DNA of 8,264 nt from contig DATLCI010000104.1 in NCBI GenBank assembly GCA_035526435.1, positions 1 through 8,264 on the forward strand. The letters are read 5' to 3'. The stretch is from DATLCI01 sp035526435 (GTDB taxonomy: Bacteria; Acidobacteriota; Terriglobia; Terriglobales; Acidobacteriaceae). The notes beneath the pieces are model-generated. The model made no database searches, was not told the origin of the DNA, and saw only the letters and a list, made by a program, of their open reading frames with translations. The translations under genes were made by a program, and so were the position numbers. Of the stretch, positions 1-5,841 are shown piece after piece (position 1 is the stretch's first letter; each line of letters begins with the position of its first letter).

Positions 1-195
1 ACGACCATTCCGCGCAACATCCGGCTGGCTGAGGCGCCGAGTTATGGCAAGCCGGTGCTGGCTTACGATGCTCGATCGCGGGGTGCAGAGAGTTACATCA
101 AGCTGGCCAAAGAGATCATGACCAAGCACGCTCAAGTTACGCGTGACACCACCAAAGACCTGCTGGACGCGGCCGTTACCGGGTCTTCGAACTAG
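1..195 (+). CDS. parA: ParA/Soj-family chromosome-partitioning ATPase, C-terminal fragment (5' end outside window)
   Basis: Frame 1 is open from the window edge to a TAG at 193-195 and gives the last 64 residues of a ParA protein. The segment begins TIPRNIRLAEAPSYGKPV, followed by AYDARSRGAESYIKLAKEI. This is the conserved C-terminal block of chromosomal ParA/Soj (IPRN-R-L-EAPS-GKP, then a 'S-GA--Y--LAKE' helix). The Walker A and B parts lie upstream and are not visible. ParA is a deviant-Walker ATPase that binds DNA non-specifically and is stimulated by ParB to drive segregation of the origin region. parB starts 19 bp downstream on the same strand, the usual parAB operon order, which makes the identification firm. 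The last ~20 residues (QVTRDTTKDLLDAAVTGSSN) are a variable tail. Confidence 0.93.
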   Translation, partial: TTIPRNIRLAEAPSYGKPVLAYDARSRGAESYIKLAKEIMTKHAQVTRDTTKDLLDAAVTGSSN

Positions 196-214
196 GAACT
201 AGGAGCAACTTCTC

Positions 215-1093
215 ATGAATGACAAACGCAAAGCCCTCGGACGCGGTCTCGAAGCCCTGCTGCCATCCAGCCGGCCTGCTGCCGCTCCTCAGGGCGCTCC
301 CGAGCGCCAAGGCGCCGAGGAGATTCGCCTGGACCTTATCGAGCGCAATCCCTATCAGACCCGCGGCCAAGTAGACGAGATTGCATTGGCGGAGCTCGCG
401 GCTAGCATCCAGCAACAAGGCGTGATTCAGCCGATCGTGCTGCGGCCGCTGCCGAACGGACGCTTTCAACTTATGGCCGGCGAGCGTCGCTGGATGGCGT
501 CGAAGCGCGCAGGAAAGCAGACAGTGCCAGCGGTCGTTCGCGCTGCCTCCGACGAGCAGGCGATGGAGATCACTATTATTGAGAACCTGCAGCGTGAAGA
601 TCTCAACGTAGTGGAGCAGGCCCGCGCTTACGAGCGGCTATCGCGCGAGTTCGGACTCACCCAAGAACAGATGGCGCACAAGACCGGCAAAGACCGCACG
701 TCAGTTTCAAATTTTCTGCGATTGCTGAAGCTGCCGGAAGTGATTCAGCATGAACTGGAAAAGGGAAGTCTCAGCTTTGGCCACGCCAAGGCGCTGATGA
801 TGCTGTCGTCTCTGGAGCAGATGGAAAAAGTCGCAGCGCAGATTGAAACCAAGAAGCTGAGCGTGCGCCAGACGGAAGATCTGGTGCGCAGCCTGGTGTC
901 TCCGGAAGAACGGGCCGCGAAGACGAAACGCCTGGTCGACCCCAATGTTCGCGCCGCGGAACTGGAACTACAAAGTGCTTTGGGGTGTAAAGTTGAAGTG
1001 ATCGACCACAAAGGACGGGGGAAGATCGTGATTCAATACGCCACGCTGGAGGATTTTGACCGCGTGGTGGATATGTTGGGCGCGAAGCGGTAA
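215..1093 (+). CDS. parB: ParB/Spo0J chromosome-partitioning protein (CTPase, parS-binding)
   Basis: A 292-residue ParB, the usual length for chromosomal ParB. The N-terminus carries the ParA-stimulating motif KALGRGLEALLP (6-17). The ParB/Srx CTP-binding domain follows (about 35-130) with ERNPYQTR (43-50), GVIQPIVLRP (69-78), GERRW (89-93) and ENLQREDLN (123-131). A helix-turn-helix (about 148-174, LTQEQMAHKTGKDRTSVSNF) and the helix LSFGHAKALM (186-195) bind parS. The C-terminal ~50 residues match the dimerisation domain. ParB loads at parS, spreads as a CTP-gated clamp and activates ParA. The ATG is preceded by AGGAG at 201-205, nine bases away. One oddity: the CTP motif usually reads GERRxR, but the last Arg is Met94 here. 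No canonical parS (TGTTTCACGTGAAACA) is visible in the window. Confidence 0.97.
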   Translation: MNDKRKALGRGLEALLPSSRPAAAPQGAPERQGAEEIRLDLIERNPYQTRGQVDEIALAELAASIQQQGVIQPIVLRPLPNGRFQLMAGERRWMASKRAGKQTVPAVVRAASDEQAMEITIIENLQREDLNVVEQARAYERLSREFGLTQEQMAHKTGKDRTSVSNFLRLLKLPEVIQHELEKGSLSFGHAKALMMLSSLEQMEKVAAQIETKKLSVRQTEDLVRSLVSPEERAAKTKRLVDPNVRAAELELQSALGCKVEVIDHKGRGKIVIQYATLEDFDRVVDMLGAKR

Positions 1094-1172
1094 TTGTGTC
1101 ATGCATTTCGCCGCGTATCACGCAAGATCAGGTTGAGGTGGTTCCAATTCGCAAAAGCCAGAGGTATTGAGT

Positions 1173-1985
1173 ATGAGCGTCCGAGAGTGTGTGAAATGGA
1201 ATCTCTTTTATCACTGCTGGCCGCTCGCCAAGATTCTACTGACGGCGCGACGAGGTATGTCACTCTCCAAGTTTTCTGCATTACACATTAAGCGCGGTCA
1301 GCAAGTGATCGACATAGGTGCGCACGCCGGGGTCACGGCCTCGGTATTTTCTTGTTGTGTTGGGCCTAAGGGCCGCGTCGACGCTTTTGAACCGAATCCA
1401 GCCTTACGGGAATCCTTAGAACTGGCAAGGGCGCGCAACCGGTGGAAAAACATTTTCTTGCACTACGAAGCGATATCTGACAGCGAAGGAGAGCTCGAGT
1501 TTTTCAAGGATGACCGCTCAATCGCAACTGCCTCCACCTTTAATCCGAATCACGTTCGAAGGGAAATGCAAGTACACGGAGCCCAATTCAGCTCGATCAA
1601 AGTGACTACCACAACCCTTGACAAATTCTGTGAGCGCCAAAACACGGGTCCTCACTTCATGAAAATAGACGTGGAAGGGGCGGAAGATACCGTCATTCAA
1701 GGGGGGCTGGCCACCATTCGTAAGCACCTCCCAATCATTTGGTTTGAATGCTGGTGCGGCCAAGAACAAGGCAAGCCCGTCAACAACCGTTTGAGCCATA
1801 TCGAAACGTTGCCAACTTTAGGGTACAAGCTTCACGTCGCAACCGTTATCGAGAAGGGCGGGCACTTCGTTTCACAAAGCGACGCGGCAAACATCCAAGA
1901 TCTGGTTCCCCTAGGAAGCGAGATCCTAACTGGTCCTCCAATCGGTATTGATGTTGTCGCCATACCACCACATAAGTCCCTCTGA
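1173..1985 (+). CDS. FkbM-family SAM-dependent methyltransferase
   Basis: A 270-residue protein with the Rossmann methyltransferase signature of the FkbM family. The SAM-binding motif I is QVIDIGAHAGVTA (44-56). The acidic end of strand 2 is DAFEPNP (70-76). The family hallmark MKIDVEGAEDTVIQGG (163-178) comes later, followed by IIWFECW (188-194). FkbM enzymes are mostly O-methyltransferases acting on sugars or secondary metabolites; the substrate cannot be read from the sequence. I chose the ATG at 1173 because GAGG at 1161-1164 sits eight bases upstream; a TTG two codons earlier (1167) is the alternative. The gene starts 79 bp after parB with no clear promoter, so read-through from parAB is possible. 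Its G+C is about 48% over 1501-1680, well below parB, and no glycan or secondary-metabolite genes adjoin it, which hints at horizontal acquisition. Confidence 0.9.
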   Translation: MSVRECVKWNLFYHCWPLAKILLTARRGMSLSKFSALHIKRGQQVIDIGAHAGVTASVFSCCVGPKGRVDAFEPNPALRESLELARARNRWKNIFLHYEAISDSEGELEFFKDDRSIATASTFNPNHVRREMQVHGAQFSSIKVTTTTLDKFCERQNTGPHFMKIDVEGAEDTVIQGGLATIRKHLPIIWFECWCGQEQGKPVNNRLSHIETLPTLGYKLHVATVIEKGGHFVSQSDAANIQDLVPLGSEILTGPPIGIDVVAIPPHKSL

Positions 1986-2003
1986 CGAGACGCGCTTGAG
2001 CTT

Positions 2004-2016
2004 AGCGCGAAGCGCT
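2004..2016. terminator. Small hairpin between convergent genes (possible weak bidirectional terminator)
   Basis: AGCGC (2004-2008), a GAA loop and GCGCT (2012-2016) form a perfect 5-bp stem in the 33-bp gap between the converging methyltransferase and permease genes. GCGCTT (1992-1997) can alternatively pair with AAGCGC (2010-2015). Neither strand has a proper T-tract after the stem, so terminator function is only suggested by position. Confidence 0.25.
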
Positions 2017-2018
2017 CG

Positions 2019-3275
2019 TTACTCGTACCGCAGCGAATCGACGGGGTCCATCTTCGCCGCTTTCATCGCCGGCCACATTCCGGAGAAGATCCCTACCGAC
2101 GTCAAGATGAGGAACGCCGAGACCATCACGCTGATTGACGTCTTCAAAATGATGTCACCTTCATTGTTTGCGGTCTTGAACTGTTCGCTATAGAGCGGCA
2201 TGGGGGGAATGGCATTGGCGATCGCCACCGAAGCCAGCATCCCGATGGCGCCGGCAATGAACGTAAGCACCAGCGACTCGGTCAGGAACTGCCAGGCAAT
2301 ATCCCGCGGACGCGCACCCAGCGCCTTGCGAATGCCGACTTCCTTGGTCCGCTCCGTCACCGACACCAGCATGATATTCATTACGCCGATGCCGCCCACG
2401 CCCAGCGTCAATGCGCCGATGAATCCCAGGACTGCTTGCAAGGCCACGGAGAACTTCATCAACTCGCGGCTGTTCTCAATGGTGTTCCACTCGGGCGTGG
2501 CTTTGTCGTCTTTCGGATGAAAGCTGTGCCGCCGCGCCAACACCGCACGAACCGCGTCAATCGTCTCTGCGTCTTTCTCCGGCGCGACCGGCTGAAAGAC
2601 GATCATGTCCGGATACTTGATATTGATCATGGTGCGAATGGTATCGATAGGGAAGAAGGCGTTCTCATTGTCCGGACCGTTGTTCGAAGCATCCTGGATC
2701 TTCAACTCCAGCACGCCGACCACCTGGAATGGATGCCCCAACACTGACACGTATTCTCCGACCGGGTTTCGATTACCAAAGACCTTCTTGGCCGCATTGG
2801 GGCCAAAGATGACGACCTTCCGCATCTCGGTGAAATCAGATTCCTCGAAATATCTGCCTTCGGACACCTTCAGCTTCCGCATCTCGCCGTAGGGATACTG
2901 GACAGATTTGGTTGAGATCGAGATGACCTTGTTCCCGTTCTTAAAGCCAAAGAGGTTGTCATCTTCGAGGCTGACGTTCTTGACCAGCGGGACCTCGTTG
3001 CGAATGGCCTCGACGTCTTCAAACTCAAACTGGACGCGTTTGCCCGCGCGCTGTCCGCCGGCTTGCATGCTGGTCTGTCCGGGCCACATGATGATCACGT
3101 TGTTGCCAATGCCCATGAAGGCGCCCAGTACGCTGGTGCCCACGCTCTGTCCATAACCCAGCAGTAGGACCACCGTCACCAACCCCCAGGCGATGCCTAA
3201 CATGGTGAGGATGGAGCGCATGCGGTTGCGCACCAGCGAGTCCCAGCTTTGCAGCATGATGTCTTTGAATTCCAT
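2019..3275 (-). CDS. MacB/FtsX-type ABC transporter permease (second of a tandem pair)
   Basis: A 418-residue permease with the MacB layout. There is one N-terminal membrane segment (about 21-43, in SILTMLGIAWGLVTVVLLLG), a large periplasmic MacB-core domain (about 45-275, containing GPDNENAFFPI at 200-210), then a three-helix FtsX domain (about 279-305, 332-355 and 379-401). The FtsX signature is GGIGVMNIMLVSVTERT (294-310), continuing KEVGIRKALGAR. MacB-type transporters couple cytoplasmic ATP hydrolysis to periplasmic work, such as efflux through a TolC channel or lipoprotein export. I place the start at 3275: its ATG overlaps the upstream stop as TAATG and has GAGGAG six bases ahead. A start at 3293 (MSEERV) would lie inside the upstream gene. 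No ATP-binding cassette is fused to the protein or encoded nearby. Substrate unknown. Confidence 0.93.
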   Translation of the reverse strand: MEFKDIMLQSWDSLVRNRMRSILTMLGIAWGLVTVVLLLGYGQSVGTSVLGAFMGIGNNVIIMWPGQTSMQAGGQRAGKRVQFEFEDVEAIRNEVPLVKNVSLEDDNLFGFKNGNKVISISTKSVQYPYGEMRKLKVSEGRYFEESDFTEMRKVVIFGPNAAKKVFGNRNPVGEYVSVLGHPFQVVGVLELKIQDASNNGPDNENAFFPIDTIRTMINIKYPDMIVFQPVAPEKDAETIDAVRAVLARRHSFHPKDDKATPEWNTIENSRELMKFSVALQAVLGFIGALTLGVGGIGVMNIMLVSVTERTKEVGIRKALGARPRDIAWQFLTESLVLTFIAGAIGMLASVAIANAIPPMPLYSEQFKTANNEGDIILKTSISVMVSAFLILTSVGIFSGMWPAMKAAKMDPVDSLRYE

Positions 3276-4531
3276 TACTCGCTCCTCAGACATTCAATGG
3301 GATTCATGGATGCCGCGCGGCTCGCGGGATACATTCCCGCACCTACGGTGATCAATGACAGCGTGAGCAGCGAAGCCGTGATCGCCAGCAACGATATCTC
3401 CGGCTGCGGAATGAAGTCGGGCTTTGGGACTTCTTTCAAAAGTACGCATATCCCCACGCCCAGCGCCAGGCCCAACGCGCCGCTGACCAGCGTCAATGCG
3501 GCGGCTTCAGCGAAGAATTGGGAGCTGATGTCTTTACGCTTGGCGCCAATGGCCATGCGCACGCCGATCTCCCGGGTCCGCTCGGTAACCGAAACCAACA
3601 TGATGTTCATCACACCGATGCCACCCAACGCCAGGGTCATGACCGCGACGGTGCCAAAGAACATGGTCATGATGGAGAAGATGCGCTGGGTCAATTTTGC
3701 CCCGCGCATGGTGTCCCAAACGAAGAGGGCGTCCTTGTCCGTAGGATCGTAATGATGATTGCGCGATAAGACCTTTTTCACTTGCAGGAGAGCTTCCTCG
3801 TGAAACTCCGGATCCGCTACCTCAAGCACGATGTTGTTCAGCCATCCACGGGTGATGCCCGGCCGCTCCGGCGGGGGAAAATCACGCGCCATGGATGAAT
3901 ACGGAACAAACAACTGGGTGTTGTCCGGTCCGCTGCCATAACTGCCATTTTGGTCTTTCTTCGAAAGCACGCCGATGACGGTGTAGGGCAGCCCCGCCAT
4001 CGTGAGGGTAGCGCCAATGGCCGGCTTTCCCGGGAAGAGCTGCTTTTGCGCATCTACTCCCAGGATCACCACCCGATTGGCATTCAATTCGTCGTTATCA
4101 TTCATCAGCCGGCCTTCCGCAACCTTCAACGACCGGAAAGTCTGATACTCAGGCCATACGCCGCGCACCGCCCGATTGGCAGCGTTATAGGCGCTCACCT
4201 GGGGAACGTTGCGCCGCAACTCCGGGCTCACATGCTTGATCAGGTTGCATTCCCGCTTGATGTCCCACACGTCGCGGATGTTCATCAGCACTGGCCGACC
4301 CGCTGCGTATCCCCCGGCCTGCGCGCTGGTGCGACCTCCGAAGATGATGAGGATGTCTACTCCAATGGTCTTCATCCGGTCTTTTTGGTCGCGACTGAAG
4401 CCCCGGCCGAGGCCCACCAGCAGGATGACCGAGGTGATGCCCCAGATGATCCCGAACATCGTAAGAAAGCTCCGCAATTTGTGCGCGGAGATGAAGCCCA
4501 GAGTCTGTCTCAATACTTCCAGGAAATTCAT
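3275..4531 (-). CDS. MacB/FtsX-type ABC transporter permease (first of a tandem pair)
   Basis: A 418-residue MacB-like permease, exactly as long as its downstream paralogue and collinear with it. It has a membrane segment at about 21-43 (SFLTMFGIIWGITSVILLVG), a periplasmic domain with the shared RTSAQAGG stretch (67-74) and GPDNTQLFVP (201-210), and three C-terminal FtsX helices (about 286-313, 337-363 and 381-401). GGIGVMNIMLVSVTERT (303-319) is nearly identical in the partner. The two probably form a heterodimeric permease. The ATG at 4531 has no good Shine-Dalgarno ahead of it, and I found no convincing promoter in the 203-bp gap to the HU terminator. ATPase (MacB NBD-like) and HlyD/MacA-like adaptor genes, common partners of such permeases, are absent from the window, so the ATPase must come from elsewhere. 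Substrate cannot be assigned. Confidence 0.93.
   Translation of the reverse strand: MNFLEVLRQTLGFISAHKLRSFLTMFGIIWGITSVILLVGLGRGFSRDQKDRMKTIGVDILIIFGGRTSAQAGGYAAGRPVLMNIRDVWDIKRECNLIKHVSPELRRNVPQVSAYNAANRAVRGVWPEYQTFRSLKVAEGRLMNDNDELNANRVVILGVDAQKQLFPGKPAIGATLTMAGLPYTVIGVLSKKDQNGSYGSGPDNTQLFVPYSSMARDFPPPERPGITRGWLNNIVLEVADPEFHEEALLQVKKVLSRNHHYDPTDKDALFVWDTMRGAKLTQRIFSIMTMFFGTVAVMTLALGGIGVMNIMLVSVTERTREIGVRMAIGAKRKDISSQFFAEAAALTLVSGALGLALGVGICVLLKEVPKPDFIPQPEISLLAITASLLTLSLITVGAGMYPASRAASMNPIECLRSE
3282..3287 (-). promoter_or_regulatory. Ribosome binding site within the upstream permease gene (translational coupling)
   Basis: GAGGAG on the minus strand lies six bases before the ATG at 3275 and overlaps the last sense codons of the upstream permease gene, whose TAA shares one base with that ATG. 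This fixes the downstream start and implies coupled translation of the two permeases, in keeping with equal synthesis of two subunits of one transporter. Confidence 0.85.
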
Positions 4532-4734
4532 AAGCCATTTGCGTCGCTTGAGGGTAAACCGCGCGGGGCGCAGTTGGTTACATACTCAGTCGGAGGGTTA
4601 GACCCGTCCACGACGAAGTGGTTAGCGGCGAACGGTACTAAAGGAAAGAGGCGCTGGCAGCCTAGCCCTGGGGTCAACAAGTAAGCCGAACGATGAGCGC
4701 CGCCGCGCGCGAAACCAGGCAGTACAAAATGAAT

Positions 4735-4760
4735 AAGGCCGACCCCTTGAGGTCGGCCTT
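4735..4760 (-). terminator. Intrinsic terminator of the HU gene
   Basis: AAGGCCGACC (4735-4744), a six-base loop and GGTCGGCCTT (4751-4760) form a perfect 10-bp G+C-rich stem, 27 bp past the HU stop codon. Read on the minus strand, the stem is followed by the T-rich ATTCATTTTG, as expected for a terminator of the leftward HU gene. It also insulates the permease pair, which therefore needs its own promoter in 4532-4734. That stretch shows no other recognisable element. Confidence 0.77.
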
Positions 4761-4787
4761 GAATCCATAAAGGCTAGGTTACCGAGA

Positions 4788-5081
4788 CTACTTCGCCGGA
4801 GCGATCGCATCCTTGGCGGCCTTGGCTACGCGGAACTTCACCACGGTTTTCGCCTTGATCTTGATCTCTTCGCCGGTCTGCGGGTTGCGACCGATGCGGG
4901 CCTTGCGGTGCGCTTTCACCAGACGACCGAGTCCGGGGATGACGAACACGCCGTTTTTCTTGGTCTCTTTTACGGCGGTATCAGCCAGCAGTTCCAGGAA
5001 CGCTGCAGCTTGCTTGTTGTTGAGTTCCATCTTCTCGGCCATTGCGCGGACGAGCTGTGTCTTGGTCATACCTGATGCCAT
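4788..5081 (-). CDS. hup: HU-family nucleoid DNA-binding protein
   Basis: A 97-residue HU/IHF-family protein. The N-terminal helical part (MTKTQLVRAMAEKMELNNKQ, residues 5-24) forms the dimer body. The beta-arm signature follows: GLGRLVKAHRKARIGRNPQT (50-69), then GEEIKIKAKTVVKFR. The RNPQTG motif (65-70) contains the conserved proline at the arm tip that intercalates into DNA. The C-terminus is Lys/Ala-rich (AKAAKDAIAPAK). HU dimers bend and compact DNA with little sequence preference; whether this is an HU or IHF subunit cannot be decided beyond its HU-like homodimer type. The start at 5081 is chosen because AAGGAGG lies seven bases upstream. An upstream in-frame ATG at 5129 would add 16 residues unlike HU, and Met5 is too far from the SD. 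The gene is monocistronic, with its own terminator. Confidence 0.97.
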   Translation of the reverse strand: MASGMTKTQLVRAMAEKMELNNKQAAAFLELLADTAVKETKKNGVFVIPGLGRLVKAHRKARIGRNPQTGEEIKIKAKTVVKFRVAKAAKDAIAPAK

Positions 5082-5086
5082 AGGTC

Positions 5087-5095
5087 TTCCTCCTT
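5087..5095 (-). promoter_or_regulatory. Strong Shine-Dalgarno of the HU gene
   Basis: AAGGAGGAA on the minus strand ends seven bases (from AGGAGG) before the ATG at 5081. It is the best ribosome binding site in the window, fits an abundant protein and decides the HU start. Confidence 0.85.
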
Positions 5096-5133
5096 GAAGT
5101 GTGTGAGTGCGATAAAACGCCTCAAACACAGGT

Positions 5134-5162
5134 AGTCTACAACATCTGGCCCGTGGCGAAAA
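5134..5162 (-). promoter_or_regulatory. Candidate HU promoter
   Basis: On the minus strand, TAGACT (5139-5134) resembles a -10 box (4 of 6) with TTTTCG (5162-5157) at 17-bp spacing as a poor -35 (3 of 6). Transcription would start near 5127, leaving a leader of about 46 bases with the strong SD. Position is sensible, since the next gene upstream (folK) ends at 5276, but the match is weak. Confidence 0.35.
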
Positions 5163-5186
5163 GGTTTTAGGTGCATTTTTACAGGG

Positions 5187-5206
5187 TTTTTCACATCTGT
5201 GGAAAA
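5187..5206. promoter_or_regulatory. Inverted pair of DnaA-box-like nonamers in the HU upstream region
   Basis: TTTTTCACA (5187-5195) faces TGTGGAAAA (5198-5206; TTTTCCACA on the minus strand) across two bases, an imperfect 9-bp palindrome with one mismatch. Each arm differs from the DnaA-box consensus TTATNCACA at a single position. The palindrome lies upstream of the candidate HU promoter in the A+T-rich gap 5082-5275. It could be a DnaA site or an operator for an unrelated dimeric repressor. Confidence 0.4.
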
Positions 5207-5275
5207 GTACCCATCACGCAAACCCGCATAGAATCAGCTTGACAATGATTAAACAATCTGCGAATGAAATGTTTT

Positions 5276-5794
5276 TTACCGTTTTGGGCGGGATTTCGAG
5301 GATTCGGGCCCCAGGGATAACCGCTTTACCGCTCCGCCCTCATCGCCCAGGGCCTCCAGCAGATTGCTTGCCGACCGCATGAATACAGGGTGAACCGCGT
5401 CGGGCGCGATCTCCGCCAAAGGTGCGAGGACAAAGCGTCGCAGGTGCATGGCAGGGTGTGGGACCCTCAAAGCCCGTTCGTCAATGATGTGATTTTCGTA
5501 AAGCACAATGTCGATATCGATGTTCCGCGGGCCTTTAGGCAGCTTCCGGTGACGACCCATTTTTTGCTCAATGGCCAAGATGGCGGCCACTACGCTTTGC
5601 GGCGACGCCAGCGTTTCGAGCTCCACCACACAATTAATGAACCAATCCTGCGTTGCAAACTCCACCGGTTCGGTCTCATAAAACGATGAAGTCTTCGTTA
5701 CTCGGCCGAGTGTCTCCAACTCCGTGATCGCCGCCCGCAGGTTCGCCATACGGTCACCAACATTCGATCCGAGAGAAAGATGGACGCGGGCCAT
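5276..5794 (-). CDS. folK: 2-amino-4-hydroxy-6-hydroxymethyldihydropteridine pyrophosphokinase (HPPK)
   Basis: A 172-residue HPPK, within the normal size range. It transfers pyrophosphate from ATP to 6-hydroxymethyl-7,8-dihydropterin, the step before dihydropteroate synthase in folate synthesis, in the cytoplasm. Family blocks are in order: HLSLGSNVGDRMANL near the N-terminus, YETEPVEF and QDWFINCVVELET (substrate pocket), GRHRKLPKGPRNIDIDIVLY (the HPPK signature with the metal-binding DIDI aspartates) and PHPAMHLRRFVLAPLAEIAP. I prefer the ATG at 5794 because MARVHLSLGSN matches how family members begin; a GTG at 5812 would add six residues. Neither start has a good Shine-Dalgarno. The gene is divergent from the exported-protein gene (47-bp gap). 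HU lies 194 bp downstream on the same strand, probably a separate transcript. The C-terminal tail (SSKSRPKR) is basic and variable. Confidence 0.96.
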   Translation of the reverse strand: MARVHLSLGSNVGDRMANLRAAITELETLGRVTKTSSFYETEPVEFATQDWFINCVVELETLASPQSVVAAILAIEQKMGRHRKLPKGPRNIDIDIVLYENHIIDERALRVPHPAMHLRRFVLAPLAEIAPDAVHPVFMRSASNLLEALGDEGGAVKRLSLGPESSKSRPKR

Positions 5795-5830
5795 ACGCTG
5801 AGATTTAACCACACCGCTTGCGATTGAAGT

Positions 5831-5836
5831 TACACT
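5831..5836 (+). promoter_or_regulatory. Possible -10 box giving a leaderless transcript
   Basis: TACACT (4 of 6 to TATAAT) ends five bases before the ATG at 5842, which would put the transcription start on or next to the start codon. The only purine-rich stretch, TGAGG (5836-5840), is one base from the ATG, too close to serve as a normal Shine-Dalgarno. No -35 match is visible. Confidence 0.25.
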
Positions 5837-5841
5837 GAGGC

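Noticed and set aside
1094..1291. Short frame directly after the parB stop
   Set aside because: It overlaps the FkbM methyltransferase start in another frame, has no SD and no recognisable content.
3276..3293. Upstream start (MSEERV) for the second permease
   Set aside because: The ATG at 3275 with GAGGAG six bases upstream and the TAATG overlap is a far better start. The extension would lie within the upstream coding region without an SD.
3249..3752. + strand open frame (167 codons) across the permease-permease junction
   Set aside because: It is antisense to both permeases, lies over the conserved FtsX-coding part and shows no family signature of its own.
3950..4684. Long + strand open frame (244 codons) opposite the first permease
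   Set aside because: It is antisense to a gene with clear family motifs. Its translation is rich in His/Arg/Pro without recognisable domains, as expected for a shadow frame in G+C-rich DNA.
4532..4734. Promoter for the permease pair
   Set aside because: TTGACC on the minus strand near 4672-4677 looks like a -35 box, but no -10-like hexamer follows at 16-18 bp, so no promoter is called.
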